Counted from the stretch's first letter, positions 46,484 to 55,943 are shown. The stretch is 64,000 nucleotides of DNA from Thermomicrobiales bacterium (GCA_030446685.1 JAUJMV010000001.1:262206-326205), one strand, 5' to 3'. Notes: generated by a model not told the origin, from the letters alone. Numbers and translations are program-made.

Positions 46484-47727
46484 GTGTCCGATACCGACCG
46501 CCGTGGGCAGCGCGGCCGGGCGGGGCATGGAGAGGCCAGGGACCAGTTGGGCAGATCGCTTGTCATCGGGCGGGTCCACGACATCGAGATCAAAATCCAC
46601 CCGACCTTCCTGCTCCTCCTCCCCTGGATTGTCCTGAACTGGGGCTACCTCGGCGGGTACGGGCTGTCCGGGGTCGCCTTCGGCGCCGTCCTGATGCTGC
46701 TGCTCTTCACCTTCGTCCTGCTCCACGAACTCGGCCACAGCGTCGTGGCGCTGCGCTACGGCGTCGGCGTGCGCGACATCACGCTCTTCCCGATCGGCGG
46801 CGTCGCGCGGATCGAGCGGCTGCCGACCGAGCCGGGGCGCGAGATCGCGATCGCGCTGGCCGGCCCGGCGGTCAATCTGGCGATCGCCCTCCTCTTCGCC
46901 CCGCCGATCCTGCTGCTCACCCACGCGCGCGGCCAGACCAATCCCCTCGAACTCCTCGCGATCATCACCGATCAGACCGCCGCCGGCTTCATCGTCTACC
47001 TGTTCTTCACCAACGTCATGCTCGTCCTCTTCAACCTCCTGCCCGCCTTCCCGATGGATGGCGGGCGCGTCCTGCGCGCCTTCCTCAGCCTCTTCATGGG
47101 CCGGCTGCCCGCGACGCGCGTCGCGGTCCTGCTCGGCCAACTCTTCGGCCTCGGCCTCGCCGTCCTCGGCCTGCTCGTCCCCGCCCCCTCGCTGATCCTG
47201 GTGGCGGTCTTCATCATCGTCGCGGCCCATTCCGAAGGCACCGCGATGCGGGTCGAGGAGACGCTGCGCACGCTGCGGGTGGGGCCGTTCATCGTCTGGG
47301 ACATGGGCGGCGTCAACGAGCATCATCCGCTGGCCTACGCGCTGCGCGGCGGCCCGCGCGACGTGGCGGTCCTCAACGCCGACGGGCGGGTGGTCGGGAT
47401 GCTCTGGCGGCACGAACTGATGCAGGCGCTCAACGGCGGCGCCAACCGCCACCGCACCGTGCGCGAGCTGATGGACACCGAGGCGGGCGTGGCCGACGTG
47501 GACGACACGATCCACGACGTGCAGCAGCGGATGGTCGCCACCGGGCGGCGGGCGCTGCCGGTGACCGAGAACGGCCTCTATCGCGGCATCTTCACCAGCG
47601 ACCGCTTCTGGCACGTCTACCGGCACGTCGCGCGGCGCCCTGGCTCGACCTGCGCGCCCGCCTGCGCCGCCTGCTCGACCCGATCGCCGCCAGGCGGTCG
47701 CGACGGGGGCGCCGGTCACAAGTCTGA
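46484..47727 (+). CDS. Site-2 type metalloprotease (M50) with CBS-like region, late frameshift
   Basis: The start is uncertain: GTG 46484 or TTG 46547, the latter preceded by GGAGAGG. Catalytic motif LLHELGHSVVALRYG (HExxH) in the second hydrophobic segment, and NLLPAFPMDGGRVLRAFLSL (the N-x2-P-x4-DGG motif with the third zinc ligand) in a later one. C-terminal region DVAVLNADGRVVGML then RALPVTENGLYRGIFTSDRF is CBS-domain like. About 47640 the frame slips; the alternative frame (WLDLRARLRRLLDPIAARRS) ends at 47727 and is preferred, since the original frame runs on without a stop into the next gene. M50 proteases cleave within membranes and often release sigma factors; the adjacent ECF pair is a candidate target. 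Confidence 0.8.
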
Positions 47728-47758
47728 AGGGGCGCGGGCCACACGGGGGAGGCGACGT

Positions 47759-48463
47759 ATGATCCGGGGCATGCTGTTCGACCTCTATGAAACGCTCATC
47801 ACCGAGTTCGTGCCGGACTGGTCGCCGCGCCCCTCGACCGCCGATCGCCTCGGGGTCGATGCGGCCGCCTTTGCCGCCGCCTGGCAGGCGCGCCAGCCGG
47901 ACCGCCTGCGCGGCGTCTATCCCGACTATCCGGCGGCCCTCCGGGCCATCTGCCAGACCCTCGGGCGACCGGGCGACCCGAGCCTGATCGAGCAGTTGCA
48001 CCGGGAACGCCTGGCGGACAAAGCGGCACCGTTCGCACGCGTCGCCCCCGAGATTCTCGACTTGCTGGAGCAACTGCGGCGCCGGCGTCTCAAGCTTGGC
48101 GTGGTCAGCAACTGCGCGCCGGAGGAGGTTGTCGCCTGGTGGACCTCCCCGCTCGCGCCGTATTTCGACGCCGTGCTCTTCTCCTATCAGGTTGGTGCCT
48201 GCAAACCCGAGCCGACAATCTACCGTCTCGCCTGCCGGCGACTGGGCCTGGCCCCGGCGGAGATCGCCTTCATCGGTGATGGCGGCAGCGACGAGTTGGT
48301 CGGCGCGGCCGAGGCCGGGCTGACGCCGTACTGGGCCACCTGGTTCCTGGATCTCTGGCCCGCCTGGAAACGCGCGGCGGTCGCGCGCTGCCGGGATGCG
48401 CGCTATCCGCGACTGCGGACCCCCCGTGACGTGCTGGGGATCGTGGGGCCGAGGTTGAACTGA
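47759..48463 (+). CDS. HAD-superfamily hydrolase
   Basis: 234 residues, ATG 47759 with GGGGGAGG upstream. HAD motifs: MLFDLYETLIT (motif I; nucleophile Asp, with the second Asp position replaced by Tyr, then Glu), LGVVSNCAPEEVV (motif II, Ser), GACKPEPTIYRLA (motif III, Lys) and IAFIGDGGSDELVGA (motif IV, Asp-Asp pair). A four-helix cap between motifs I and II places it in subfamily I, like phosphoglycolate phosphatase or haloacid dehalogenase relatives. Substrate not predictable. Confidence 0.85.
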   Translation: MIRGMLFDLYETLITEFVPDWSPRPSTADRLGVDAAAFAAAWQARQPDRLRGVYPDYPAALRAICQTLGRPGDPSLIEQLHRERLADKAAPFARVAPEILDLLEQLRRRRLKLGVVSNCAPEEVVAWWTSPLAPYFDAVLFSYQVGACKPEPTIYRLACRRLGLAPAEIAFIGDGGSDELVGAAEAGLTPYWATWFLDLWPAWKRAAVARCRDARYPRLRTPRDVLGIVGPRLN

Positions 48464-48581
48464 TCGACAGGGTCACGTCCGAGGGTAGGTGCCGGAGGAG
48501 GCGGGGCCGTCTATCGATGGGGAAGAACGCAGGTGAAGTTGCGCTGCGAGGCCGCGGCAGCAGCCATGAGCCGGCGTGCGA

Positions 48582-48830
48582 TCAATTCGCCCCAATTATC
48601 GACCCGGCCTCGTCCGGTTCGTAGGGCGTGCTGAGGACGCCGACCGCGCCGTCTTCGAGCGCGATCACCTCGGTGTCGCGGAAGCGGCGGGCGTCGGTGA
48701 CGATGCGCGTCTGCGCGCTGACCGGGCGCTCGGGGGGCGCCAGCACCGTGCTGACCAGCGCCAGGTTGAGCATCGCCGCCGCCGCGTAGTTGCGGCCGCC
48801 ACGGCGCAGGCGGCTGACGAATTCGGTCAT
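48582..48830 (-). CDS. Small hypothetical protein (82 aa)
   Basis: ATG 48830 (MTEFVSRLRRGGRNYAAAAM) with GGAGAGAG about 12 bases upstream. One hydrophobic stretch (AAAAMLNLALVSTVLAPPE) could be a signal or membrane anchor, followed by a short polar part (TRIVTDARRFRDTEVIALED) ending DEAGSIIGAN. No family recognised. Last gene of the purL-darA-Uma2 run. Confidence 0.45.
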   Translation of the reverse strand: MTEFVSRLRRGGRNYAAAAMLNLALVSTVLAPPERPVSAQTRIVTDARRFRDTEVIALEDGAVGVLSTPYEPDEAGSIIGAN

Positions 48831-48936
48831 CGTTGCTCGATCTCTCTCCACGCGTGTCCCTGCCATCCCGGTGGGCGGCGTTGCCCATGAGAGAGTATAC
48901 CCCGTGTCACCGCGCGGCGGCGAACAACTCCCCGAC

Positions 48937-49464
48937 CTACACCCGGAACCCCGGCAGCACGTCGCCCCCGTCCAGTTCGTCGTCGGGGCCGAGTTCGCGG
49001 GTGACGCCGCCCGCGGCATGCACGCTGACCGAGCGATACTTCGGCCAGAGCACCCAGACCACGCGCACGCCGGCTTCCAGGTATTCGCGCACCTTGCCGT
49101 AGACCTCCACGGCCCGATCACCCGGCGAGACGATCTCGACCGCGAGGTCCGGCGCGAAGGGGATGTAGCCCTGGACATCCTCATCGGGGAGCCGACCCTT
49201 GGCGATGAACGACACATCGGGGATGCGCACCAAGTCCGGCGTGCGGGCGATGACGTAGCCGAGCCCGTCGCCAAACACCGCCCCGAGGTCGTGCTCGGTC
49301 ACAAACGGGTCCAGTAGCCGCAGGAGCGCATTGATCAGCCGCGCGTGAAGGTAACCGGCGCCGGGCACTTCGACCAACTCCCCCTTGACGAGTTCGTACC
49401 GCTTGCCGGGGATCTCGGGCATCGCCCACAACTCCTCGGCCGTCACGAGTTGCTTGACGCTCAT
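48937..49464 (-). CDS. Uma2 family (PD-(D/E)XK) protein
   Basis: 175 residues, ATG 49464 with GAGGTGAAGGATG overlap as ribosome site. Typical Uma2 phrases: TAEELWAMPEIPGKRYELVK then GELVEVPGAG, VRIPDVSFIAKGRLP (PDV), FAPDLAVEIVSPGDR (PDL-x-V-E-I-V-S-P), the metal and catalytic residues being Glu, Asp and Glu of the PD-(D/E)XK fold. Uma2 genes are found in many copies in Cyanobacteria, Deinococcus and Chloroflexota, often moving; the function is unproven. Two Uma2 genes occur in this window, both inside the purine operon. Confidence 0.85.
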   Translation of the reverse strand: MSVKQLVTAEELWAMPEIPGKRYELVKGELVEVPGAGYLHARLINALLRLLDPFVTEHDLGAVFGDGLGYVIARTPDLVRIPDVSFIAKGRLPDEDVQGYIPFAPDLAVEIVSPGDRAVEVYGKVREYLEAGVRVVWVLWPKYRSVSVHAAGGVTRELGPDDELDGGDVLPGFRV

Positions 49465-49504
49465 CCTTCACCTCGCCTCACACCAGGCCGGGGCCTTGGG
49501 TCGA

Positions 49505-49831
49505 TCAGAATCGCTCGTAGCGAGCGACGGGCAGCACGAAGACCGTCGCGCCGCCGGTCTCGACCGGCACGACCTCCGTCAGCGCCCATTCCGGCAGCCC
49601 GCTCGGCAGGTCGGTCGGCAGCAGCACCGTCCGGCGCCGGCAGTGCGCGTCGATCAGCGTGAGGGCGCGCGGCACCGCCCGCTCCTCCAGTCCGGCCAGG
49701 ATTGCCGCGTTGCCCTGGCGCAGGAAGCCGCCGCGCGCCTCGATCACCGTCGCCGGCAGCCCCGCCCGCGCGAACGCCTCCACCACCGGCGGCGTGTCCT
49801 CCCGCCCGACGATCGCCACGAGTAGCTTCAT
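49505..49831 (-). CDS. darA: Cyclic-di-AMP receptor, DarA/PstA PII-like
   Basis: 108 residues, complete. MKLLVAIVGREDTPPVVEAF is the first strand and helix of the PII-like fold; GGFLRQGNAAILAGLEE contains the conserved GGFL-x-x-G-N-x-T/A nucleotide-binding loop of DarA proteins; the central B-loop is the usual length. The stop is followed by the Uma2 gene, and the start lies 13 bases after purL. DarA binds c-di-AMP in Firmicutes; the downstream partner is unknown. Linkage to purL is noted but the reason is not evident. Confidence 0.8.
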   Translation of the reverse strand: MKLLVAIVGREDTPPVVEAFARAGLPATVIEARGGFLRQGNAAILAGLEERAVPRALTLIDAHCRRRTVLLPTDLPSGLPEWALTEVVPVETGGATVFVLPVARYERF

Positions 49832-49843
49832 CGCGCCCCTCCG

Positions 49844-52195
49844 TCACGCGCTCGCATCGTCGCGCATTAGGCCGTTCTCCCAGGTCCGCCGCAACTCCGC
49901 GACCGGCACGCTCAGCGCCTCGCCGATCGTCAGCGCGTCGCCGCCGGTCTGCCCGAGCGTCAGGGTCGCCAGCCCGTGCTCGCGCGCGATCCGCTCCAGG
50001 TTCGACAGATCGTGCGGATCGGCGGCGACGATGATCCGCGAGCCGGCCTCGCCGAAGAGCGCGCGATCGAGGCGCCCGCCATTGTCCGCGACCAGGGCGT
50101 CGAGCGCCTCTTGCGTGATCGTCGCGCCCAGATCGCCGGCGATGGCGCACTCAGCCAGCGCCACCGCTAGCCCGCCCTCGCTAGTGTCGTGCGCCGCGAG
50201 CGCAATCAGCGGCTTGTGGAGTTCCCGGAAGCACCGCTGCAGCCGGGCCTCCTCGTCCAGATCGAGCGGGGGCGGCGCCCCGGCGGTCCGGCCGTGCAGC
50301 AGGGCCAGGTACTCGCTGCCGCCGAGCGTCGCCTCCCGCCGGCCGAGCAGGACCAGCGCCTGGTCCGCCGCCCAGGCCATCGTCAGGGCCGCGGCGACAT
50401 CGTCCAGCAGCCCGACCGCGCCGACGGTCGGCGTCGGCGGGATCGCGGCCCCCGCGCTCTCGTTGTGGAGGCTGACGTTGCCACTGACCACCGGCGTGCC
50501 GAGCGCGCGGCAGGCGTCGGCCATCCCGCGCACCGCCCGGTCGAGCTGGAAGAAGTTCTCGGTCTTCTCCGGCGAGCCGAAGTTGAGGCAGTTCGTGATC
50601 GCCAGCGGCTCGGCCCCGGTGCAGACGACGTTGCGCGTCGCCTCCGCCACCGCGTGCCGCCCGCCGAGTTCGGGGTCGAGGAAGCAGTAGCGCGGGTTGC
50701 AGTCGGTCTTCAGCGCCAGCCCCTTCTTCGTCCCCTTGACCCGCACCACCGCCGCGTCGGCCGCGCCTGGCGGCACGACCGTGTTGGTCAGGATCGTGTG
50801 GTCGTAGCGCCGGTAGACCGGGCGCCGGCTGGCGATATTCGGCGCGGCCAGGAGGCGCAGCAGCGCTTCGTAGGCCGTGGTCGAACGTCGAACGTCGGAA
50901 CGTCGAACGTCTCCACCGGGCTCGTTATAGGCCGAATCGGTCTCGACTACTTCGGTGACGTTCGACGTTCGACGTTCCGACGTTCGACCCGCCAGGTCGG
51001 GCCGCACCGACCGGTCGAACGCGCGCAGTTCGGCCATCTCGGGCGCTTCGCGGCCGGTGCGGTAGTAGGTGGGGCAGGCGTCGGTGAAGAGGCGCGCGGG
51101 GACCTCGGCGGCCGTCTCGTCGCCGTCGACGATCCGCACGACGCCGTCGTCGGTGACGTGGCCGATCAGATCGGAGTGCAGCTCCCAGCGATCGAAGATC
51201 GCGCGCACCTCGTCCTCGCGCCCGCGCTCCACCACCACCAGCATCCGCTCCTGGCTCTCCGAGAGCATGATCTCGTAGGCCCCCATCCCGGTCTCGCGCC
51301 GCGTCACCTTGCCGACGTCGATCCGCACCCCGACCCCGCCGCGGTCGGCCACCTCCACCGTCGAGCTGGTCAGCCCGGCCGCGCCCAGATCCTGCATCCC
51401 CACGACCGCGCCGGTCGCCAGCGCCTCCAGGCAGGCTTCCAGCAGCAGCTTCTCCATGAAGGGGTTGCCGACCTGCACGGCGGGGCGCAGCTCCGCGAAG
51501 CGCGCGGCCGGGTCGGTGCGCGAGGCCAGCCCGGACGCGCCGTGGATCCCGTCGCGCCCGGTCGCCGCGCCGACCAGGATGATCGGGTTGCCGACGCCCG
51601 ACGCCTTGGCGCGCATGATCCGCGCCGCCTCGACGATCCCGACGCACATCGCGTTGACCAGCGGGTTGCCGTTGTAGCCGGGGTCGAAGAAGAGGTCGCC
51701 GCCGACCGTCGGGATGCCGAGGCTGTTGCCGTAGCCGGCGATCCCGCCGACCACGTTGCCGAAGAGGTAGCGGTTGCGCGCCCCGGCCTGCGGGTCGTCC
51801 AGCGGGCCGAAGCGCAGCGAGTCGAGGAGGGCGATCGGCCGCGCGCCCATCGTGAAGATGTCGCGCACGATGCCGCCGACGCCGGTCGCCGCGCCCTGGT
51901 ACGGCTCGACCGCGCTCGGGTGGTTGTGCGACTCGATCTTGAAGACGACCGCCTGCCCGTCGCCGATGTCCACCGCGCCGGCGTTCTCGCCCGGCCCCTG
52001 CACGACGCGCGGGCCGCCGGTGGGGAACTGCCGCAGCACCGGGCGCGAGTTCTTATAGCCGCAGTGCTCGCTCCACATCGAGCCGAACATGCCCAGTTCG
52101 ACCGGCGTCGGCTCGCGCCCCAGCAGCTCGACGATCTGCTCGTATTCCTCGCGCGCCAGCGCGACATCCTGCAACTGGGCCTCGGTGACGGTCAT
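49844..52195 (-). CDS. purL: Phosphoribosylformylglycinamidine synthase subunit PurL (small type)
   Basis: 783 residues, about 40 longer than usual. N-term [31 protein letters not shown] (conserved SEHC), [20 protein letters not shown] (ATP site), [15 protein letters not shown] and LITNCLNFG-like [17 protein letters not shown]. It catalyses the ATP-dependent amidation of FGAR with ammonia from PurQ, bridged by PurS. The extra length comes from an in-frame insertion of about 37 residues (RTSERRTSN through [12 protein letters not shown]) between DLAG and [10 protein letters not shown], encoded by a heptamer stem-loop. The insertion sits in a linker between the two halves and so is probably tolerated. 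Separated from purQ by a Uma2 gene and a toxin-antitoxin pair. Confidence 0.95.
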   Translation of the reverse strand: MTVTEAQLQDVALAREEYEQIVELLGREPTPVELGMFGSMWSEHCGYKNSRPVLRQFPTGGPRVVQGPGENAGAVDIGDGQAVVFKIESHNHPSAVEPYQGAATGVGGIVRDIFTMGARPIALLDSLRFGPLDDPQAGARNRYLFGNVVGGIAGYGNSLGIPTVGGDLFFDPGYNGNPLVNAMCVGIVEAARIMRAKASGVGNPIILVGAATGRDGIHGASGLASRTDPAARFAELRPAVQVGNPFMEKLLLEACLEALATGAVVGMQDLGAAGLTSSTVEVADRGGVGVRIDVGKVTRRETGMGAYEIMLSESQERMLVVVERGREDEVRAIFDRWELHSDLIGHVTDDGVVRIVDGDETAAEVPARLFTDACPTYYRTGREAPEMAELRAFDRSVRPDLAGRTSERRTSNVTEVVETDSAYNEPGGDVRRSDVRRSTTAYEALLRLLAAPNIASRRPVYRRYDHTILTNTVVPPGAADAAVVRVKGTKKGLALKTDCNPRYCFLDPELGGRHAVAEATRNVVCTGAEPLAITNCLNFGSPEKTENFFQLDRAVRGMADACRALGTPVVSGNVSLHNESAGAAIPPTPTVGAVGLLDDVAAALTMAWAADQALVLLGRREATLGGSEYLALLHGRTAGAPPPLDLDEEARLQRCFRELHKPLIALAAHDTSEGGLAVALAECAIAGDLGATITQEALDALVADNGGRLDRALFGEAGSRIIVAADPHDLSNLERIAREHGLATLTLGQTGGDALTIGEALSVPVAELRRTWENGLMRDDASA
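50879..50989. repeat. Heptamer stem-loop CGAACGT inside purL
   Basis: Two 32-base arms, 50879-50910 (GGTCGAACGTCGAACGTCGG and on) and 50958-50989 (ACGTTCGACGTTCGACGTTC and on), are inverted repeats built from the heptamer CGAACGT with one octamer variation. The unit has no stop codon in any frame on either strand, so the whole element is translated as part of PurL. Confidence 0.9.
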
Positions 52196-52263
52196 CGGTT
52201 CTCCCTTCGGTCGGGCGGCGATCGAGGATCACGACCGTTGCTCATTGGTCCGCTCGACGCACG

Positions 52264-52671
52264 TCAATCCGGCAGGCTGCGACGCACTTCCACGCCATGT
52301 GTGGGGAAGCGGGCATCGAACGAGTAGAGGACTCTCGGCCCCACCGATTGCACCGCGGCCCAGGTCAGCGCGTCGGCGAAAGAGACGCGCCCCGCAGGGC
52401 GGCAAAGGCGCAGCCCCTGGATAACCATGCCCTTGTCCAGGCCCGCAACGCCGATGTTCCGCTTTTGCAGGACCGCGAGCAAGCCGTCCACGACCACCTC
52501 GCGCGGGAGCCGATAGACTGAAGTCAATACGTACCCGGCCTCGGCCAGGATGACATCCGTCACGTAGAGGTCGATGGCGCTGTCGATAATCCGCGCGGCT
52601 TGCTCCGCCAGTTCGGGCGGGTCGTCGAGGAGGTACCGAACCAGCAGATTCGTGTCCAAGAACCCGCTCAT
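52264..52671 (-). CDS. VapC-type PIN domain toxin
   Basis: 135 residues from ATG 52671 (MSGFLDTNLLVRYLLDDPPE), overlapping the antitoxin stop as ATGA. The four acidic positions of the PIN RNase site are present: FLDTN, VILAEAGYVL, SFADALTWAA and YSFDARFPTHG. Typical VapC length. VapC toxins cleave tRNA or rRNA when free of antitoxin. Here it follows a MazE/AbrB-fold antitoxin, a normal VapB type. The pair is placed between purQ and purL and reads in the same direction. Confidence 0.85.
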   Translation of the reverse strand: MSGFLDTNLLVRYLLDDPPELAEQAARIIDSAIDLYVTDVILAEAGYVLTSVYRLPREVVVDGLLAVLQKRNIGVAGLDKGMVIQGLRLCRPAGRVSFADALTWAAVQSVGPRVLYSFDARFPTHGVEVRRSLPD

Positions 52672-52946
52672 CCCGACCTGTCGGGCCGGTCTCGATCCGC
52701 GCGGACATTCGTCTCCCACGCTTCTTCCACCGCCCGGTCCCACTCCTCGCCGGGGGCGATGCGTACGGTCGTATGCGGGGCCAGGATGCCCCGGAGCGAT
52801 CGATTGTGCTCCGGCGGCACGAAGTAGATCTCGACATGGTCGTCGACCAGCCTTTGGAGGGCTAACCAGCCCGGCTGCACCTGCAGGCGGTCACGAATCT
52901 CCTTGGCGATGACGACCTGGCCCTTCGGTCCTACTCGGTGTTCCAT
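52668..52946 (-). CDS. AbrB/MazE-type antitoxin (VapB)
   Basis: 92 residues from ATG 52946. N-term MEHRVGPKGQVVIAKEIRDR then LQVQPGWLALQ is the swapped-hairpin SpoVT-AbrB DNA-binding domain (GPKGQVVIPKxIR); the C-terminal half (EEWDRAVEEAWETNV) is the toxin-binding tail. A GGGAGTTATACG stretch upstream serves for initiation. It probably represses its own promoter together with VapC; a TATACG-like box in 52950-52980 might provide independent transcription within the pur operon. Confidence 0.85.
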   Translation of the reverse strand: MEHRVGPKGQVVIAKEIRDRLQVQPGWLALQRLVDDHVEIYFVPPEHNRSLRGILAPHTTVRIAPGEEWDRAVEEAWETNVRADRDRPDRSG

Positions 52947-53058
52947 CGTATAACTCCCGCGCTTCAAGTGCGACCAAGGCCAGGATAGCACCGCGCCTGA
53001 GGATCGACAATTCGGACGGGATAGCACGCGCCGCGCGGCAGTACGCCGCGCGTAACCC

Positions 53059-53760
53059 TTATGTGCTTCCCCCGTCGGCGCCAGGCTCCCTGCCCGGCGC
53101 CGGCACGGCCGCGGCCAGCGCCCGCGGCGCGATCGCCGCCAGGAGCGGCAGGGCATTGGGCAGCGGCTCCTGCCAGAGCCACGCGGGGTCGAACCAGAAG
53201 CCCGGCAGCACGGTCGAGTGGTATCGGCCCCACTCGTCCGGCAGGATCGCCAGATATTTCCCGTCCGCCGTCAGGCGATAGCCGTCGACCCGCTCTTTCC
53301 CCGCGCGCGGATCGATCAGCCAGTACTCGGGGATGCCCGCCTCCTGGTACTCGAAGAACTTGTCGTTCCGGTCGCGCGCGGCGCTGCTCTCGGAGACCAC
53401 CTCCACCACGAGATCGGCGGGGCCGCTGAGCCGCTGGGGTGTCAGCCGGCCCGGGTGTTCGCGCGCGATGAAGAGTAGATCGGGCTCGCGCGCCGGGCCA
53501 TCGGGGATGGCGCGCATCCCGAACGGCGCGAATAGCACGGTGCCCAGGTCGAACAACTCGGTGAAGATGGACATGAGATTGTAGAGCAAGCCAACGATCG
53601 CCTGGTGCTTGTCGTTCGGCGACATGAAGACGATGACTTCACCATTGACCCACTCGGCGCGGACATCCTCATCCGCCCAGGCCAGGAACTCGTCGTAGGT
53701 CATGACGAGCCGTTGCTCCTGGTCAGACGCGGCGATCGGGTTGACCCTTTGCTGGACCAT
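53059..53760 (-). CDS. Uma2 family (PD-(D/E)XK) protein, second copy
   Basis: 233 residues, ATG 53760, 10 bases downstream of the purQ stop. Uma2 signatures: MTYDEFLAWADEDVRAEWVN then GEVIVFMSPNDKHQ, REPDLLFIAREHPGRL (PDL), GPADLVVEVVSESSAARDRN and KFFEYQEAGIPEYWLIDPRA, with a C-terminal extension (PLPNALPLLAAIAPRALAA). The EYWLIDPR phrase is the usual last core strand. It belongs to a different Uma2 branch than the copy at 48937. Likely passenger gene in the purine operon; function unknown. Confidence 0.85.
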   Translation of the reverse strand: MVQQRVNPIAASDQEQRLVMTYDEFLAWADEDVRAEWVNGEVIVFMSPNDKHQAIVGLLYNLMSIFTELFDLGTVLFAPFGMRAIPDGPAREPDLLFIAREHPGRLTPQRLSGPADLVVEVVSESSAARDRNDKFFEYQEAGIPEYWLIDPRAGKERVDGYRLTADGKYLAILPDEWGRYHSTVLPGFWFDPAWLWQEPLPNALPLLAAIAPRALAAAVPAPGREPGADGGST

Positions 53761-53769
53761 GCGCTGCTC

Positions 53770-54474
<705 letters not shown>

Positions 54475-54495
54475 TGCCCCCTGATTCCCAAAGGA

Positions 54496-54556
54496 AGAGG
54501 GCGGAAGGCAGAGGATGGCTGTTGTGCAGCCCTCCGCCCTCAGCCCTCCGCCCTCA
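54496..54556. repeat. Heptamer stem-loop at the purS/purQ junction
   Basis: Arm 54496-54518 (AGAGGGCGGAAGGCAGAGGA and on) and arm 54529-54556 (GCCCTCCGCCCTCAGCCCTC and on). The unit on the minus strand alternates GGGCGGA and GGGCTGA. The purS stop TGA (54542-54540) is one of the GGGCTGA units. Confidence 0.8.
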
Positions 54557-54797
54557 CAACGTCGCAGCGGTAATTCTCGATCACCGTATTGGCGAGCAGC
54601 CGGTCGCTCATCTCCTCCGCCAATCGCTGGGCTGTCGGCTGATCGGGGGCGTTCAGGCGAACTTCGAGGTACTTGCCCGCGCGCACGTCCTCCACGCCGG
54701 TGTAGCCCATGTTGTGCAACCCCTCGGCGATCGCCAGCCCCTGCGGGTCGTTGACGACCGGCTTGAGCGTCACGTAGACCTTCGCCAACCAGACCAT
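54540..54797 (-). CDS. purS: FGAM synthase subunit PurS
   Basis: 85 residues. [20 protein letters not shown], then [20 protein letters not shown], is the PurS consensus; the GKYLEVRL strand and the [18 protein letters not shown] helix complete the fold. PurS links PurL and PurQ and channels ammonia. ATG 54797 has GGAGCGACGATGG as ribosome site. The last residues (VVRAEG) and the stop lie in a heptamer array, so the native C-terminus may have differed slightly. Confidence 0.95.
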   Translation of the reverse strand: MVWLAKVYVTLKPVVNDPQGLAIAEGLHNMGYTGVEDVRAGKYLEVRLNAPDQPTAQRLAEEMSDRLLANTVIENYRCDVVRAEG

Positions 54798-54813
54798 CGT
54801 CGCTCCGCTCCTT

Positions 54814-54917
54814 CAGTGCTGAATGCTGAGTGTTGGGTGCTGAGCCGGGGCCGATGCACCGCCAGCCGGCGCCTGCTTCGAAAGCACTCAGCACTCAGCA
54901 CTCAGCACTCAGCACTC
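54814..54917. repeat. Heptamer stem-loop GTGCTGA at the purC/purS junction
   Basis: Arm 54814-54844 (degenerate GTGCTGA, ATGCTGA, GTGTTGG, GTGCTGA units) and arm 54883-54917 (five AGCACTC units), inverted to each other with about 38 bp between. On the minus strand the first arm reads GTGCTGA repeatedly and supplies the purC stop at 54895. Confidence 0.9.
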
Positions 54918-55812
54918 TCCCGTGGCCGGTCAGCCGTTCGTAGGCGGCGGCGTACTTGCCGGCGATCCGCGCGACGACCTCCGGCGGCAGGGCCGGGGCG
55001 GGCGGCTCGCGGTCCCAGCCGGATGCCGTCAACCAGTCGCGCAGCGGCTGCTTGTCGAGGCTGTCCTGCGGGCGGCCGGGCGCGTAGTGCTCGACCTCCC
55101 AGAAGCGCGAGCTATCGGGCGTCAGCAACTCGTCGATCAGGATCGGGCGCCCGTCGAGCAGGCCGAACTCGAACTTGGTGTCGGCCAGGATGATGCCGCG
55201 CGCCAGCGCGTACTCGGCGGCGGCGGCGTAGATCGCGCGCGACAGCCGCTCCAGCTCCCGCGCCAGGTCCGCCCCGATCAGCGCGGCCATCCGCGCCGTG
55301 CCGATGTTCTCATCGTGCCCCTCGTCCACCTTGATCGCCGGCGTGAAAATCGGCTCGGGCAGGCGCTCGCTCTCGACCAGGCCGGCGGGCAGCGGCTGGC
55401 CGCAGACGGTCCCCGCCCGCCGGTACTCCTCCCAGGCCGACCCGGCGAGGTAACCCCGCACGACGCACTCGATGTCGATCCGCTCTGCTTTGCGGACGAT
55501 CACGCTCCGCCCTCGCAGCAGATCGGCGTGGGCGCGCAACGTCGCGGGGAAGTCGGCGACCTCAGTCGCCAGCAAGTGGTTCGGCACCAGCCGGGCCGTG
55601 CGCTCGAACCAGAAGTTGGAGAGCCGGGTCAGGACGACGCCCTTGCCGGGGATGCCGTTCGGCATGACCACGTCGAAGGCCGACACCCGGTCGGTCGAGA
55701 CCATCAGCAGCGTCTCGCCCAGATCGAAGGTGTCGCGCACCTTCCCACGCCGGAAGAGCGGCACGTCGGGGAGATCGACCCGGAGGATCGTCGGCGGATC
55801 GGTCACCGGCAA
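54895..55812 (-). CDS. purC: SAICAR synthase PurC
   Basis: 305 residues. LFRRGKVRDTFDLGETLLMV (KVRD ATP-binding start), STDRVSAFDVVMPNGIPGKG, IECVVRGYLAGSAWEEYRR, DEGHDENIGTARM, ILADTKFEFGLLDGRPILID and DELLTPDSSRFWEVEHY are the conserved PurC blocks of the long (about 300-residue) type. It ligates aspartate to CAIR. The last six residues (RVLSAEC) are coded by the heptamer array; the native end is near YERLTGHG. The start ATG is 145 bases downstream of the likely purB stop, with the octamer hairpin between. Confidence 0.95.
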   Translation of the reverse strand: MPVTDPPTILRVDLPDVPLFRRGKVRDTFDLGETLLMVSTDRVSAFDVVMPNGIPGKGVVLTRLSNFWFERTARLVPNHLLATEVADFPATLRAHADLLRGRSVIVRKAERIDIECVVRGYLAGSAWEEYRRAGTVCGQPLPAGLVESERLPEPIFTPAIKVDEGHDENIGTARMAALIGADLARELERLSRAIYAAAAEYALARGIILADTKFEFGLLDGRPILIDELLTPDSSRFWEVEHYAPGRPQDSLDKQPLRDWLTASGWDREPPAPALPPEVVARIAGKYAAAYERLTGHGRVLSAEC

Positions 55813-55840
55813 AGCCCTCGCTCTTCAACGGTTTGGGAAC

Positions 55841-55943
55841 GGTGTCACCACAGAGGCACAGAGGACGAGGGGGAGGACGCGGAGTTCTCTCTTTATTCTC
55901 TCTGTGCCCTCTCCTCCGTCCTCTGTGCCTCTGTGGTGACACC
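55841..55943. repeat. Stem-loop with CAGAGGCA octamers between purB and purC
   Basis: GGTGTCACCACAGAGGCACA then GAGGAC at 55841-55866 is inverted at 55917-55943 (GTCCTCTGTGCCTCTGTGGT then GACACC), a near-perfect 26-bp stem with about 50 bp between the arms. Same architecture as the heptamer elements but with an 8-base period. The CACAGAGGCACAGAG motif type is widespread in unrelated GC-rich genomes. Confidence 0.9.
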
